Assembly: GCF_964204865.1 (NCBI RefSeq)
Contig: NC_135260.1
Span: 20,258,001 to 20,322,000, forward strand
Origin: Styela clava
Lineage: Eukaryota > Chordata > Ascidiacea > Stolidobranchia > Styelidae
Length of the DNA: 64,000 nucleotides
Reading direction: 5' to 3'
Made by a program: the position numbers and the translations under genes. The notes below the pieces were generated by a model. It had not been told where the DNA came from. It was given only the letters and a program-made list of their open reading frames with translations, and did not search any database. Position 1 is the first letter of the stretch; each line of letters starts with the position of its first letter. This document shows positions 36,541 through 47,133 of the stretch, one piece after another.

Positions 36541-38638
36541 AATAATGATGCAAGACATTTAGTGACAGTGATTGCAGTCATGTCCGCACATGAGTATACA
36601 AAAGGGAATCTACTATACTCGTCCAATACCACGAGTAAATATCGCCGTTTTCCCGCGACGGGACCTTCAAATAAAATCAATACTAATTCTCTTTCACGGC
36701 CGAGTAGCTTTGACCACGTGATGGCTTCCATCGAATCTATAAAAGTTGGGGTTTATTTAGGTACATTGTCGGCAACTAGCGCATTCCCTCTTTACATCGC
36801 CAACAGAAAGGGGCAAAGATTTAGTGCGTATGAAATGAAGTATTCGACGGACACCAGGATGACCCAATTGAGTACGAACTTCTCTAAGACGAATGGTGCA
36901 ACAAGTGTTGCTAGCACAGATTCTTGACAATGCGTCTAGTGCCACATTTTCCACACCCGGACGATGGACAATTTCATATTCAAATACAGAAAGTTCTAGT
37001 TTCCACAATTGTAACTTCGTATTCCCAATTTTGATTTTTCCGAAGAATGTATGCCAAAGCTTTTTGATCAGTTTAAACTTTTTCCCATGCAAAAGATATC
37101 CCCATTTTCCCACAGCTTCAACAATCGCCGCCGCTTTTTTTTTTATCTACGGCCGGATGTCTTAATTCCGACTTACCGAGTGTTCTAGAGTTAAAGGCGA
37201 CCGGCCTCCCTTTTTGACTCAAAATGGCGGCAATCGCAAATTTGGACGCATCGCACTCAATAACAAACGGTTCATCTTCATATATGCACCCTAAGCACGC
37301 TTTTAACAAATCGGCTTTCAATTGATTAAAAGAAGATAAAAGCTTTGCCTTTCAGGGGAAACGATGTATTAGTTGAAAGTGGCTTTAATTTTTCACAAAA
37401 TTTAGATATATATTTCGGATAGTATAGGCAAAATCAATCGTAAATCAATGGTACTGTAGATCTTCTCTTTAGCAACCTCGTTGATTATATTGTCTATGCG
37501 AGGTAAGGGATACGCGTCAAGAGCAGTGTATCTATTAATTGTTTGTTAATAGTCAATAACAAGACGTTTTTTATGTCTTTGGTCTTTTGTGACCAATACT
37601 TGAGCGCGCCACGGCGACTCTGACCGTTCTATAGTGCATTCCGCAACAAACGAGCAATCTCATATTTAATGAACTTCAGATTATCGGAACTGTAATTTCT
37701 GGACCTGACAGCAATGGGCTTACAGTTATCGTCAATAAAGGTTTACTTACTTTTGCGCTAGCCAAATTGCAAAATGCTTTACCAACGTACAAGGAGTCGC
37801 GGTCTCCGTTGAATTTGAAAACAACTTTTCGATGTTTGCTCAAAAAATCTTGGCCCAGTATGATGTCCGTACACAGATTTTTCACAACACCAATCTTCAT
37901 TGCACCATAAACTCTCGTTCTAATCATTAGATCGTCGTTTGTGCAACTGATTCGTTCGAAGCAAGTTCAATTACATTTTTAGTAACTCTGTGAAGCGCTG
38001 GAGTCCAGGAGACCCACCAGAGGGTTATCCGCAATTTTAGCAGTAATCGTCGATCGTGACAACGAAGTATGAATACCAGCCATAATTGAAGTCAGGTGCG
38101 AATCTTTTACGTAGCAACCGATTTCTTCGCTTTACGGCAAACCTGTGCAAAATGTCCTCGGAGGCCACAATCAAAACACTCTGCGTTCCTAGCGGGGCAC
38201 CTCAGTCGATTTAAAGCATGAGTTCGTCCGCAAAAATAACACCTTCCACGGTTAACTTTTGTTCCGTAAGTACTTCTTGCAGCAGCAACGTGTTGGTCAC
38301 TATCAGAGCTAAACTTAGAAAATTGGTCTCCTTTGTTTACCGACAATTGATCATTCATTGAAGTAACGGCTGCTTGACGAGGCAATGATTGCTGGTACGA
38401 ATGCAAAAATTTCTCGGCTCGTTCCAAAGAATCAGCAATTTGAATAGCCTTTTCCAGTGATAATTCATCATATTCTAGCAATCTTTGTCGAATATTACCG
38501 GAACATAGCCCTGTTATAAGCGCATCTCTTAGCGCCTCATCTCTTTGTTGTTGGGCGCTGACGTCTTTGAAATTACAATCTTTCGCAAGTGACCTGAGTG
38601 CTTGGGAAAATTCAGACATAGTTTCACTGCTCGATTAC
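36525..38638 (-). pseudogene. Ty3/gypsy retrotransposon remains, element G1 (gag to integrase)
   Basis: In minus orientation from high to low coordinates: gag C-terminal half with two zinc knuckles (CYFCGRTHALNRLRC and CFDCGLRGHFAQVC) at 38,619-38,107; aspartic protease (GLLDSSAS, then IILGQDFLSKH) at about 38,060-37,680; reverse transcriptase start (RLVIDYQQTIN, YPLPRIDNIINEV, STIDL) at about 37,660-37,440, with the catalytic-Asp box absent; RNase H (VIECDASKFAIAAIL) at 37,321-37,118; connection and integrase zinc-finger region (VHRPGVENVALDALSR, QLGHPGVRRIL) at 37,113-36,757; and integrase core start (YLLVVLDEYSRFPFVYSC) at 36,731-36,535. Stops, frameshifts and the RT deletion make it inactive. 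No LTR was found. Confidence 0.8.
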
Positions 38639-38639
38639 A

Positions 38640-40064
38640 AATAATCGAATAATCGATTACAAACCTTCGTTTCCCATTTTCACCCTTTACGACGACAACT
38701 TGAGCTCTCCACGGAGATCTGCTAGGCGTTACAATTCCTTCCTGTAACAAACGGTTGACCTCCATTTCAATAAACTTTCTGTCATCTTTGGAATACCAAC
38801 GAGACTTTGTAGCAATAGGATGGCAGTCAGCAGTCAGATTTTTGAATGGTTCTGGTGGCAAACTTTTGAAAGTTGAAAAGCCACATACAGACATTGGAGG
38901 TCGATCGCCGCCGTAATTATAAGTTACACTTTGATGTTGTCCTTGAAAGTCTATTCCAAGTAAAATGTCACAACATAGATCATCCATTACTCTCAATATG
39001 AATTTTCGATAGTGTCGGCCCTGATATTCAATATCAGCTGCTGTGCAACCTTTTATAGGCATGGAACACGCCAGAGAAGCCATTGCTACCTTGTCCTTAA
39101 CTGTGTCCCTTTTGATTGGGAGGTTACACCTTTCTATGAGACGAGGGTGTATGAAACTCTGACTACTGCAACTCTCAAAAACTGCGCATACTTTGTGTCC
39201 TTCAATATGAATCACAGACGACGACCCTCTCAATGATTTCGGGGTATTGTCAAAAGCCATTCCTAATATATACGAGTTAGAACATGCAGTGACTTTGTCA
39301 GGATTTTGTGGGTTGAAAACGGTTCCTCTGCAGACTTTTATGAAATGTCCTTTTTTATGACATTTGAAACAAAACACATTTCGGGCTGGACATTTTGAAC
39401 GAGGATGTTTCTTTCCGCCACAGAAAAAGCACGCGGAATTTGCAGTAGCAGATATTTTCTCGATATCACACGATGTCTCATCGTTTTGAGTTTCACTGTT
39501 TTGAGCAGCCGCAGACACAGTAGAAGGATCGGATATTCGATAAGCTTCAGCATTCTTAATTGCTACTTCTAAGCTTCTGGCTTGATCGTATGTCGTATTA
39601 AGATCAAGGTGTTTGTTTTCCAACAAACGCTGTCGTATCCATGTGGAGTTTAACCCCCGGATAAAAGCGTCTCGGACATAAGCATCTCGGTTTTGAACAG
39701 CAGATACAGCTTTGAAATTACAATGTTTGCTTAACGATTTCAATGCTTGCATGTATTCGTCTACATTTTCAGATGCTTGTTGGTTCCTGGTTGCCAGAAC
39801 ATGCCGAGAATAAACTTCATTGAGAGGTTTGACAAACATTGTTTTCAGAATCTCAATCGCAGTATCGTACGATTCTGCCTCCTCAATGTTTTGGAATATA
39901 CGAGGAGATATGAAATTCACCAGTACACCAAGTTTATCAAGGCCTTCAGACGGCAAGGCGTTTAGAAAATTATCGAAAGTCTTCTTCCAGTGCAGCCACT
40001 CACAGGATGCTTCACTAGAGTTAGGATCTACCTCCAGTCTCTCTGGTCTCAGAATCTTGTCCAT
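38640..40064 (-). pseudogene. Ty3/gypsy gag-protease-RT fragment, element G2
   Basis: A long open frame starts with ATG at 40,064. It encodes gag (RQRLLENKHL region like G1 but a different lineage), zinc knuckles (CFFCGGKKHPRSKC and CFKCHKKGHFIKVC, near aa 215-245), a protease-like domain and the first RT residues (GIVTPSRSPWRAQVVVVKG, then RRFVIDYS). After that, near 38,640, the frame leaves RT and runs out of phase into the gag of G1. In the protease the usual catalytic Asp-Ser/Thr-Gly appears as Glu-Ser-Cys (VFESCSSQSF), so it is probably inactive. The element is truncated; no RT core, integrase or LTR follows. Confidence 0.78.
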
Positions 40065-40355
40065 GCTTGTACCAGAATACTCTTGTGAAATGATTTAAGT
40101 TGAATAAATTGTAATGAATAAGAAATATAGTACCTTGATATAAGGCTTTATTCAACTTAAATTTAAAGCACTCTTAGAATGAATCTAAAATAATATAAGA
40201 CAAGCAAATGTTATTAAACAAGAAAACAAATACGTATCGAATTGCTGATGCTAACAGTAAGCGGCTCAATAGTTAAATGAATAAAGTTGAAAGAATTAAC
40301 ACACTACATCTACAGCACAGCAATGATTGGTGTCTGATTTAAAACGCCACAGCAA
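40065..40355 (-). other. 5' leader of G2, possible LTR remnant
   Basis: AT-rich sequence before the G2 start codon. On the minus strand it contains an AATAAAG motif near 40,150, as an LTR might, but I found no second copy, no TG...CA ends and no primer-binding site. Confidence 0.3.
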
Positions 40356-40875
40356 TCATCGCTTGACTGCAGCTGTATAAACAAATAGATACATTGAGTT
40401 GCATTTCCAAGTTATCACAAACTGAACCCGTGTAGCCAGCGTGTGTCTTGCATATATGATATTCTTCTTTTTATGATAATGGTTGCGCAAAATCACCATA
40501 GCTTCATCATACACATCCATCACAAAGAAAAACACGTTAGTAATAAAATCCACCAATGATAGCACATTTGTTAATATGCCTTGAAACACCTTCCTTGGAT
40601 CTGTTAGATTCCACAGCTGTTAAGTAATTTGCAAGCATCCTGTCCCAATGGGAAAATACTTTTAGAGCTCCAACTTCATTTAGCAAGACATAAAGCACTG
40701 GCACCCGAATAAGTTTTTCGTCGGAAGTTGCCATTGCTTTCGGAAAACCAGTTAATCGTTTCAAGTTTTGAGCTAATAAAATTGTGGTGAACCTAATACA
40801 GAAAGAAACAAACTTGTATACTAGGCTTTTATTAGCTCGAACGTCGACTAAGAGTCTTAAAGCAGCACAAACCAA
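40356..40875 (-). pseudogene. Third gypsy-type gag relic
   Basis: Two overlapping frames give gag-like sequence in order: HWDRMLANYLTAVES near 40,660-40,610, then after a shift YDEAMVILRNHYHKK and YARHTLATR near 40,520-40,430. These align with HWKKTFDNFLNAL and YSRHVLATR of G2. It is a diverged, frameshifted fragment of a third gag. Confidence 0.6.
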
Positions 40876-40974
40876 AGAATGACTTTCAAATCAAAACACC
40901 ATGCTATTAAAGGACGAACAGTATACGTCAGCAAGGTCAAATGTCGTGGCTGTTTTAGGTGTTGCTAGATTTCA

Positions 40975-41497
40975 AGACATATCTGGCTAGAAAGAAATGC
41001 AGAATGGCATCATATTTCATGTTATTTTACATGCCCCCGCTTTTTACAAGTTTGTGGATACAAATCCATTCATTCTTTGCTCATCGTGTATATCAATACT
41101 TATTATAAACTGTGTACGCTAAAGATAACATAATGATACATGGTATCAGCTGTTGTGTTAAAGTTGTAGCATGGTACTAAATCACTTTTGAAGCCCCTTT
41201 CTGTAACAGCAATATGGTATTAAGAATGGCTGTTAAGAATTGTTTAAGTGTTACACAAGTTGAAATTATCATAGATATTATCATATCGAGTCCCGCTAGA
41301 TGTCTTATCTTTCCTCAGAATGGAAAAACCCTGTTTAAAATGAAACTGAGACAAAATTCTTACCTCACCCCAATTCTTTCGCATTGATGCTGTCCCAATT
41401 TGTAGCAAAACTGAAAACATTTGAGTTGACTGAATGGTGCTGCTTCAATTTCAAACAAGGTTACTATCAGAAGTAGAGAGATTGCTGCCACATTCAT
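40975..41497 (-). pseudogene. Cysteine-rich secreted protein, paralog D (pseudogene)
   Basis: The start and signal-peptide part of exon 1 are recognisable (ATG at 41,497-41,495). The exon 1 end is scrambled by about ten extra bases (CTCACCCCAATTCTTTC region near 41,365). Most of exon 2 is deleted: only its first ~30 bases remain near 41,165-41,205, joined directly to intron sequence. Exon 3 is missing beyond its first bases at about 40,978, where unit D begins. The remaining splice-site context and introns match A, B and C. It cannot encode the protein. Confidence 0.8.
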
Positions 41498-41712
41498 CTT
41501 TGATTTATAGAGATGCAATCGGCAAACACCAAAGAATATTCAAAAATTCATATTGCAAAACCAGTGCTAAAATAGCAATTTGGCAAGTGAACAATTAATG
41601 GTCATACAATAAGGGGAGTCATACACTAAACATCCCCTGTTCTCCGAATATAAAAGGTCACGATATACATTTGCTTCCTGGTGTAATAAAGAATTCAAGC
41701 TGACGGGGGCAC

Positions 41713-41804
41713 CAGTTGCGTAACCAAGAATTTTCAAAGAGGGAGGGGGGTCTGAAATTGTTTAAAATCGTATCAGCTGGTGGGTCAAGCAGGCTACGCC
41801 ACTG
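41713..41804. mobile_element. Promoter-proximal hAT MITE of pseudogene D
   Basis: About 92 bp, starting CAGTTGCGTAACCAAG and ending GGCTACGCCACTG, 216 bp upstream of the former start codon. It is orthologous to those of A, B and C, with a small internal deletion. Confidence 0.65.
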
Positions 41805-44655
41805 GGCGACGCACGTTATTCTGAATATCAAACAGATACGATCAAAATCTCGAGAATGCTGCATCGGTCATTTTTTTTCAATTGTAGACATTGGGAATGG
41901 AAGTTAAACTGTGCCGTAAATTATACCCGTGAAAATAGATGAAAACAACATTCAACTAAAGATTAAGCGACTATAAATAGAAATTATAAGCAACCTTTTC
42001 TATTGTTTCTGTTTTTGGTTGTCTCTTCTTGTAATTCTGCAGGATGCTTGATGTCCCTAACTTTATGGTCAATATGGTCTTACGTTATACCCCGATTTAA
42101 GAGAGTTTCAGAAACCACCATTGGTATTAGTAGTTTTTTTCTTAATTTGTGTAATTTTCGTCACCAAGTGCAATTTTTATTTTAAGCTTCTATAAATAGA
42201 TTTTTTCGTCAAAATTCATCAGAATTTACTTATACTTTCAATTTATTTTAATGCTAAATGTAATACAACAATGACTGCAATAATGAAATGTACGATCCAG
42301 ACGGATTTTCCAGACGATAAAATCGTTTGAAACTGAATAATATAGAAACTGACAAAAGTGAAATCCTCACTTTCTCCAAAATTGTGACTGTTTCAAATAT
42401 ACATTTTGCTAATGGATAGTAACTGGGTTGATAGGTAACTAATATTTACAGTTAGTCCATCTTGGTAATAGCTTGCGGTAATAAACTCCAACACGTAGTA
42501 TATGTATTTATTCCATATCGATTGATTCCTACTTACAAATCCTGTCAGCATTTTGCACCTGATCTTATTTAATTAAGGTTAACGCAAGACACTGGTGTTT
42601 AGGTAGTTCATAAATTAGGCAAATGCGTACTTTAGTATTAACTACCCTGAATTTTGCCCTCAGCCGTTGTTTTAACTAATTGCTTTGGCAGTGTTCATAA
42701 AAATAAGTTTCTGTCTTCATGAAATGCTGATACAGAAAACAGTTGCAATTAAGAAGATACGTGTATATGATATACGATATGTAACCTTTGTAAATTCACC
42801 GATTTAGTATATAATAAAAATTAGACGTCACTTATGAATGAATGAAATTTTCGAATAGATGTTCACGTAAAAATAAGTGTGAACTATTGTGGAATGTCTG
42901 ATAAAATTGAATAATATTTTAAATTACGAAGATCGTTGATTGAATTTTTATTAAAAAATAATTTTTTCAGAGGTTGTCGTTGAACACTATCAAAATTAAA
43001 TTTGTGTGCAGGATACACAAACTGCTTTGGTTAAAGGAAATGGCATATTTATGATAAAGTACGTCATTTACAAATTTGTCAACTAGAGTTTGTAAAATAA
43101 CAAATGTGATGATGTGCCCGAATGCATCTTAATGTCAGAGAAACACAACGGAAGCATCGGCTTACCACATCCATACCGATATGACGTCCATATAGTGTTG
43201 CGGTATACATCGATTTGAATCGGAAGTTTTAGAAACCAACATTGTTATTACTAAATCGTTTCGTAAGTTGAATAATTTTATTCAATCAGGTGAGTTCATG
43301 TGCGAGAGCGCCTATTTTAATCTCTCGTAAATAGATTTTTTGATGTCACAATTCACCAGAATCTGCGCCATCTGTAATATGTATTTATATGTATGTATAT
43401 ATAATACCTGGTCCAGACGGATTTTTATCTTTTACAAGCGCAAAAAACTGAATAAGATAAACGAAAATCTTCGATTATTGTTGTGAATGTTCCCAATATA
43501 CATTTTGATACTGAATTGTAACTGTTGGTAAAGTCACTATTGCGTACATATTACATAGTATTTGGTAAACCGAGGCTGCAATGAAATGACAAAAATTCAT
43601 AAAATTTGTCAATGGATTGGTCTAATAAACCAGCACATAACCCATTTGGTTCATACTTCCCCACACTGCCAGTATTTTTCAATTGATCTTATATAATTAG
43701 GGTTAAAGTAAAAGACTTGGGATCAGGTAGTTTATGAATTAGCCAAATGGTTATTTTAGTACTCAACACTCTGAATTTTATTCTTCCGTGATTAATGAAA
43801 ATTGAAGTTGTATGTTGTTTTAGCTAATCCCTTTTACATCACTGAAACCTTCATGAAAACAGCTTGGTGAGTTCTTGTAACCTTGTTCTAAGCAAGAATA
43901 TATTTTATTTTAATAATGGCGTTTATCACTTTACATAACACGCATGACGTCGCATACTTTACTGTTTCGAGTGCGTTGATTTTGTCCTACAATGCAAATT
44001 AAGTTTTAATTTGGAGTTATTCTGAATTTATTTTATTTAAATTTGGGTACAAATGGTCGCAATCATAGCGATACGTATATGTTGCACGATACATAACATT
44101 GTAAGTTTACAGCTTCATTATACAATGAAAATTACACTTTGATTAGGATTGAAATAACTTTTAAATGAATGATCATATAAAATGAGTGTGAAGCATGGTG
44201 GAATATTGAGTGGAAGTGTTTTAAAGTAAAAGACTTCTAAAACTTGATTTTTATTTTGAACTGCAAAGATAATTTATCGGATTTTTATTAGAAAGAAGAA
44301 ACTTTTAGGAAGTTATCGTCGAACACTATTGAAATTGGATTAGTCTGTAGAATACACAAACGGCTTCGGTTATATCCAATGGGATATTTATGATAAAGTA
44401 CGCTATTTACAAATCTGTTAAATAGATTTTATAGAATAAAAAATGTAATGATGTGCCTGAATGCATCTTATTGTTAGAGAAACACAACGGAAGCATCGGC
44501 TAAATACCTACATTCCGATATGACGTCCATGTGCAAGCGAGTCTATTTTAATCTCTTATAAATAGATATTTTAAATGTCCTAATCCACCAAAATGTTCCT
44601 CATATGTTTATATGTATTGCTGTACGTATAATTCATTTACATGCAAGTTGTAATG

Positions 44656-44936
44656 TAACAACAAGTAAACGAGAATATCGGTCGGAGACCGAAGACTCAT
44701 CGATCGAAAGTTAGGGGATCCCCCAATACAGAAACTGCGGTTTCTATAATATAACTATAACTCTATAATTATACGACATAATTCATCCAAAATCAATAGG
44801 CTTCTGGTCTGAGATATGATAAATGCACATGTAATTCAACCTCGCTTTCGTGAGATATCGCGTGTATCTAACAGACAGACAAACAAACAGACAAATACCT
44901 ATCAACATACTTACCGATCTTAAGATCGATAAGTAA
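44656..44936. repeat. Dispersed repeat R3, copy 3 (inserted in unit D)
   Basis: About 280 bp inserted between TGTAACA and ATGACTTA, which are adjacent in unit B near 19,565-19,575. It reads GTAAACGAGAATATCGGTCGG..., core ATTATACGACATAATTCATCC, a CAGACAGACAAA microsatellite, and ends with the near-palindrome CTTACCGATCTTAAGATCG. The defined empty site proves that R3 is mobile. Confidence 0.65.
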
Positions 44937-45579
44937 TGACTTAAAATTCATACTTGGCTCAGATGGATTTTTATTTTTTTTAAATTCAGGAAACCGAATA
45001 AAACAAACGGAAATCTTCTATTTAACCAATGTTGTGAATGTTTCTGATATATAACTTGATACCGCAGCTGTTGGTAAAGTTGCTATTACGTAGATATTTG
45101 CAATATTTGGAAAATCGAGGTTTAAATAAAAAGACAAAATTTCATCAAATTATGCGATTTTGTTAATGGTTTGGTCTAATAATCCAGTACTTGACTCATT
45201 TTGTTTATACTTCACCATGATATCAGTATTTTGCACCTGATCTCATTTAGTTAATTTGTGCAGTTTAGTAATTAGATAAATGGGTAATTTAATACTTGTT
45301 ACTCTGAATTTTATGCCTATGTGATGAATGAATGTTTGTGTTTTAGATTTTAGTCAGTTCTTGCGACCTTATTCTAAGCAAGAATGTTTTTTAATTCTGG
45401 TAATGACGTTTACTTCTTCATACAACACGCATGACAACACCTTACTGTTTCGAGTGCGTTTGTTCTGTTGTCAGGTTTTAATTCGGTTCTGTTCGGAAAA
45501 TCATTTTAGGTAAATTTTGATACAGAAAACAGTCACATTAACACAATACGTAAAAGTTGTTAAGTTATATGCATATATA

Positions 45580-45690
45580 GCCAACTCAATATACAAATAC
45601 TGTACAGCCATTACGGTGATGTACGTATACTGCCAGATCATTACATAGGAATACAGTTTATATATATGCGATTGCATCTACGAATTATAT
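45580..45690. repeat. Small ATATGCATATA/CAGCCA repeat array
   Basis: Short related motifs (ATAGCCAACTCAATATAC, TACAGCCATTACGGTGATG), similar to those at 58,310-58,790 and 60,460-60,760. Confidence 0.45.
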
Positions 45691-45829
45691 GCACATTACG
45701 GTTGGCCATGTAATTAACGCATTAAAAAGCATAAAAAACTTGAAAGCTAGTGATCGATACGGTATTAGCATTGATTGTGCGAAAAAAGACAAAAAACTAC
45801 CAGTTTTCGTAGTACATGATATAATAGGT

Positions 45830-46100
45830 AGGATACCAATCTATAATATCATAATACCCACAACAGCTGGTTGTTGATAACACGAGAAATGCGCTGGCTG
45901 AAAATCCTTTTGCAGTGAACTGCTACTGGCAATAAACTGTCTACAAACTAATCAAATTAACGCATGGTAGAAAATATAAAACTGCCGGTGCGCGTAGTTC
46001 TTGATAAATAAACAATTGGCGCCAATCTATGATGTCATAATACCCCACAACAGCTGACCGTTGATAACACGAAAAATGTGCTGGTTGAAAATCTCTCTTC
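45830..46100. repeat. Dispersed repeat R4, two direct copies
   Basis: About 70 bp (CCAATCTATAATATCATAAT...CAACAGCTGGTTGTTGATAACACG...GCTGAAAATC) occurs at about 45,835 and again near 46,020. Other copies flank the BEL element (48,230-48,282 and 55,491-55,620, inverted) and lie at 61,000-61,120. Nothing coding. Confidence 0.55.
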
Positions 46101-46129
46101 AGTCCCACTGATTTGGTGGGTGCATTCAA

Positions 46130-47131
46130 ACACATCCTGGTACACAATGGGGCCTTCTATTAAATTCAACGAAATATATCGTTACAAAATTAGCAACGAG
46201 TCAGCATCACCATCTAACGAACTGTGAGACTTCAAATTTAGAGATTTAAAAATTTTGAAATTAATGTTCAACTGAAATATGTTAGATCTTCTTCCAAAAA
46301 TATCTTTAACATAAAACTGCCTTGGAGACATGTGTATCTAAGGAGTCATTGTATAATTACTCTTGAATATTTTAGATTCTTATGATTAATTCTGGAATAC
46401 ATTTATTGTTTACTTTTAGTTTGTGCCTAATTTTAACCGAAACTGAGTTCTGTAACTTTCGTTCTCGATAATAACAATTATTTGTTATTAAGGCCATAAA
46501 CATCAAATACGGGTTTTGATCGAAAATGTTCACTGTGTTCAATAAAACAACAAAATAACATGTAAAATGTCCAATTTCGACCAAAAGCAAATAACTTACT
46601 CTCTTGAATACTCTGTGAAAAAATATTTTTGAATCTAGAATATATTTTGAATTGGGCCATGGACCGTAAGAAAGCCTAATATAACACCAAACATAACGAA
46701 TTTCTAGGCCTCGAAGTACTGAATAGATAAATCACTATCGTGTTGTGCGGAATGAGCATGTCCCATCGAACCCCGGTCCCATTGTTCCCCACAACCGTCA
46801 AGCATTTTCAGACTGCTCCATGTCAGAATTAAAAAGGTACATCAACTCGGCAATCGCTAATAATATTTCACAGTGGACTAAAGATAAAATATGTCAAACA
46901 GTCGTTTGTCCTGCAAAAAAAGAAAAGACTGAGATGACGGAATTTTTGTTTAAACCCCCTAAAACCAATATCATTTCATATCTTGCGTTGCTCTACACGG
47001 CCTCTGTCCACATGTGGAAACGTCGCAACTCACCGAAAGGCGGATTTAAACTTCAAAACGTATGACTGATTATGGATATAGTATGAGCACGGGAGATGAT
47101 TTTCCACTGTGCTCCATGTCCCACCTTCCTC
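46130..47131. mobile_element. Tc1/mariner-like non-autonomous element, copy 3 (inverted, truncated)
   Basis: Inverted relative to 4,064-5,047. Its complete end (CCCACCTTCCTC followed by TA at 47,132) is on the right, and the other end is lost near 46,130. An additional ~290-bp insertion (about 46,330-46,618) interrupts it. No transposase. Confidence 0.6.
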
Positions 47132-47133
47132 TA

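Larger units (their letters stand above)
40975..45560. repeat. Segmental duplication unit D
   Basis: Truncated unit starting inside the gene. It includes the MITE, the upstream block (about 41,955-42,060, more diverged), sub-repeat cores near 42,973 and 44,312, and an inserted R3 element at 44,656-44,936. It ends near 45,560, where a TATATGCATATA-rich array starts. No other gene is seen. Confidence 0.7.

Noticed and set aside
46372-46590. Minus-strand frame with weak resemblance to the 56,116-56,459 segment
   Set aside because: The match is a few residues in AT-rich DNA and the frame lies in an insertion within a mariner-like element.
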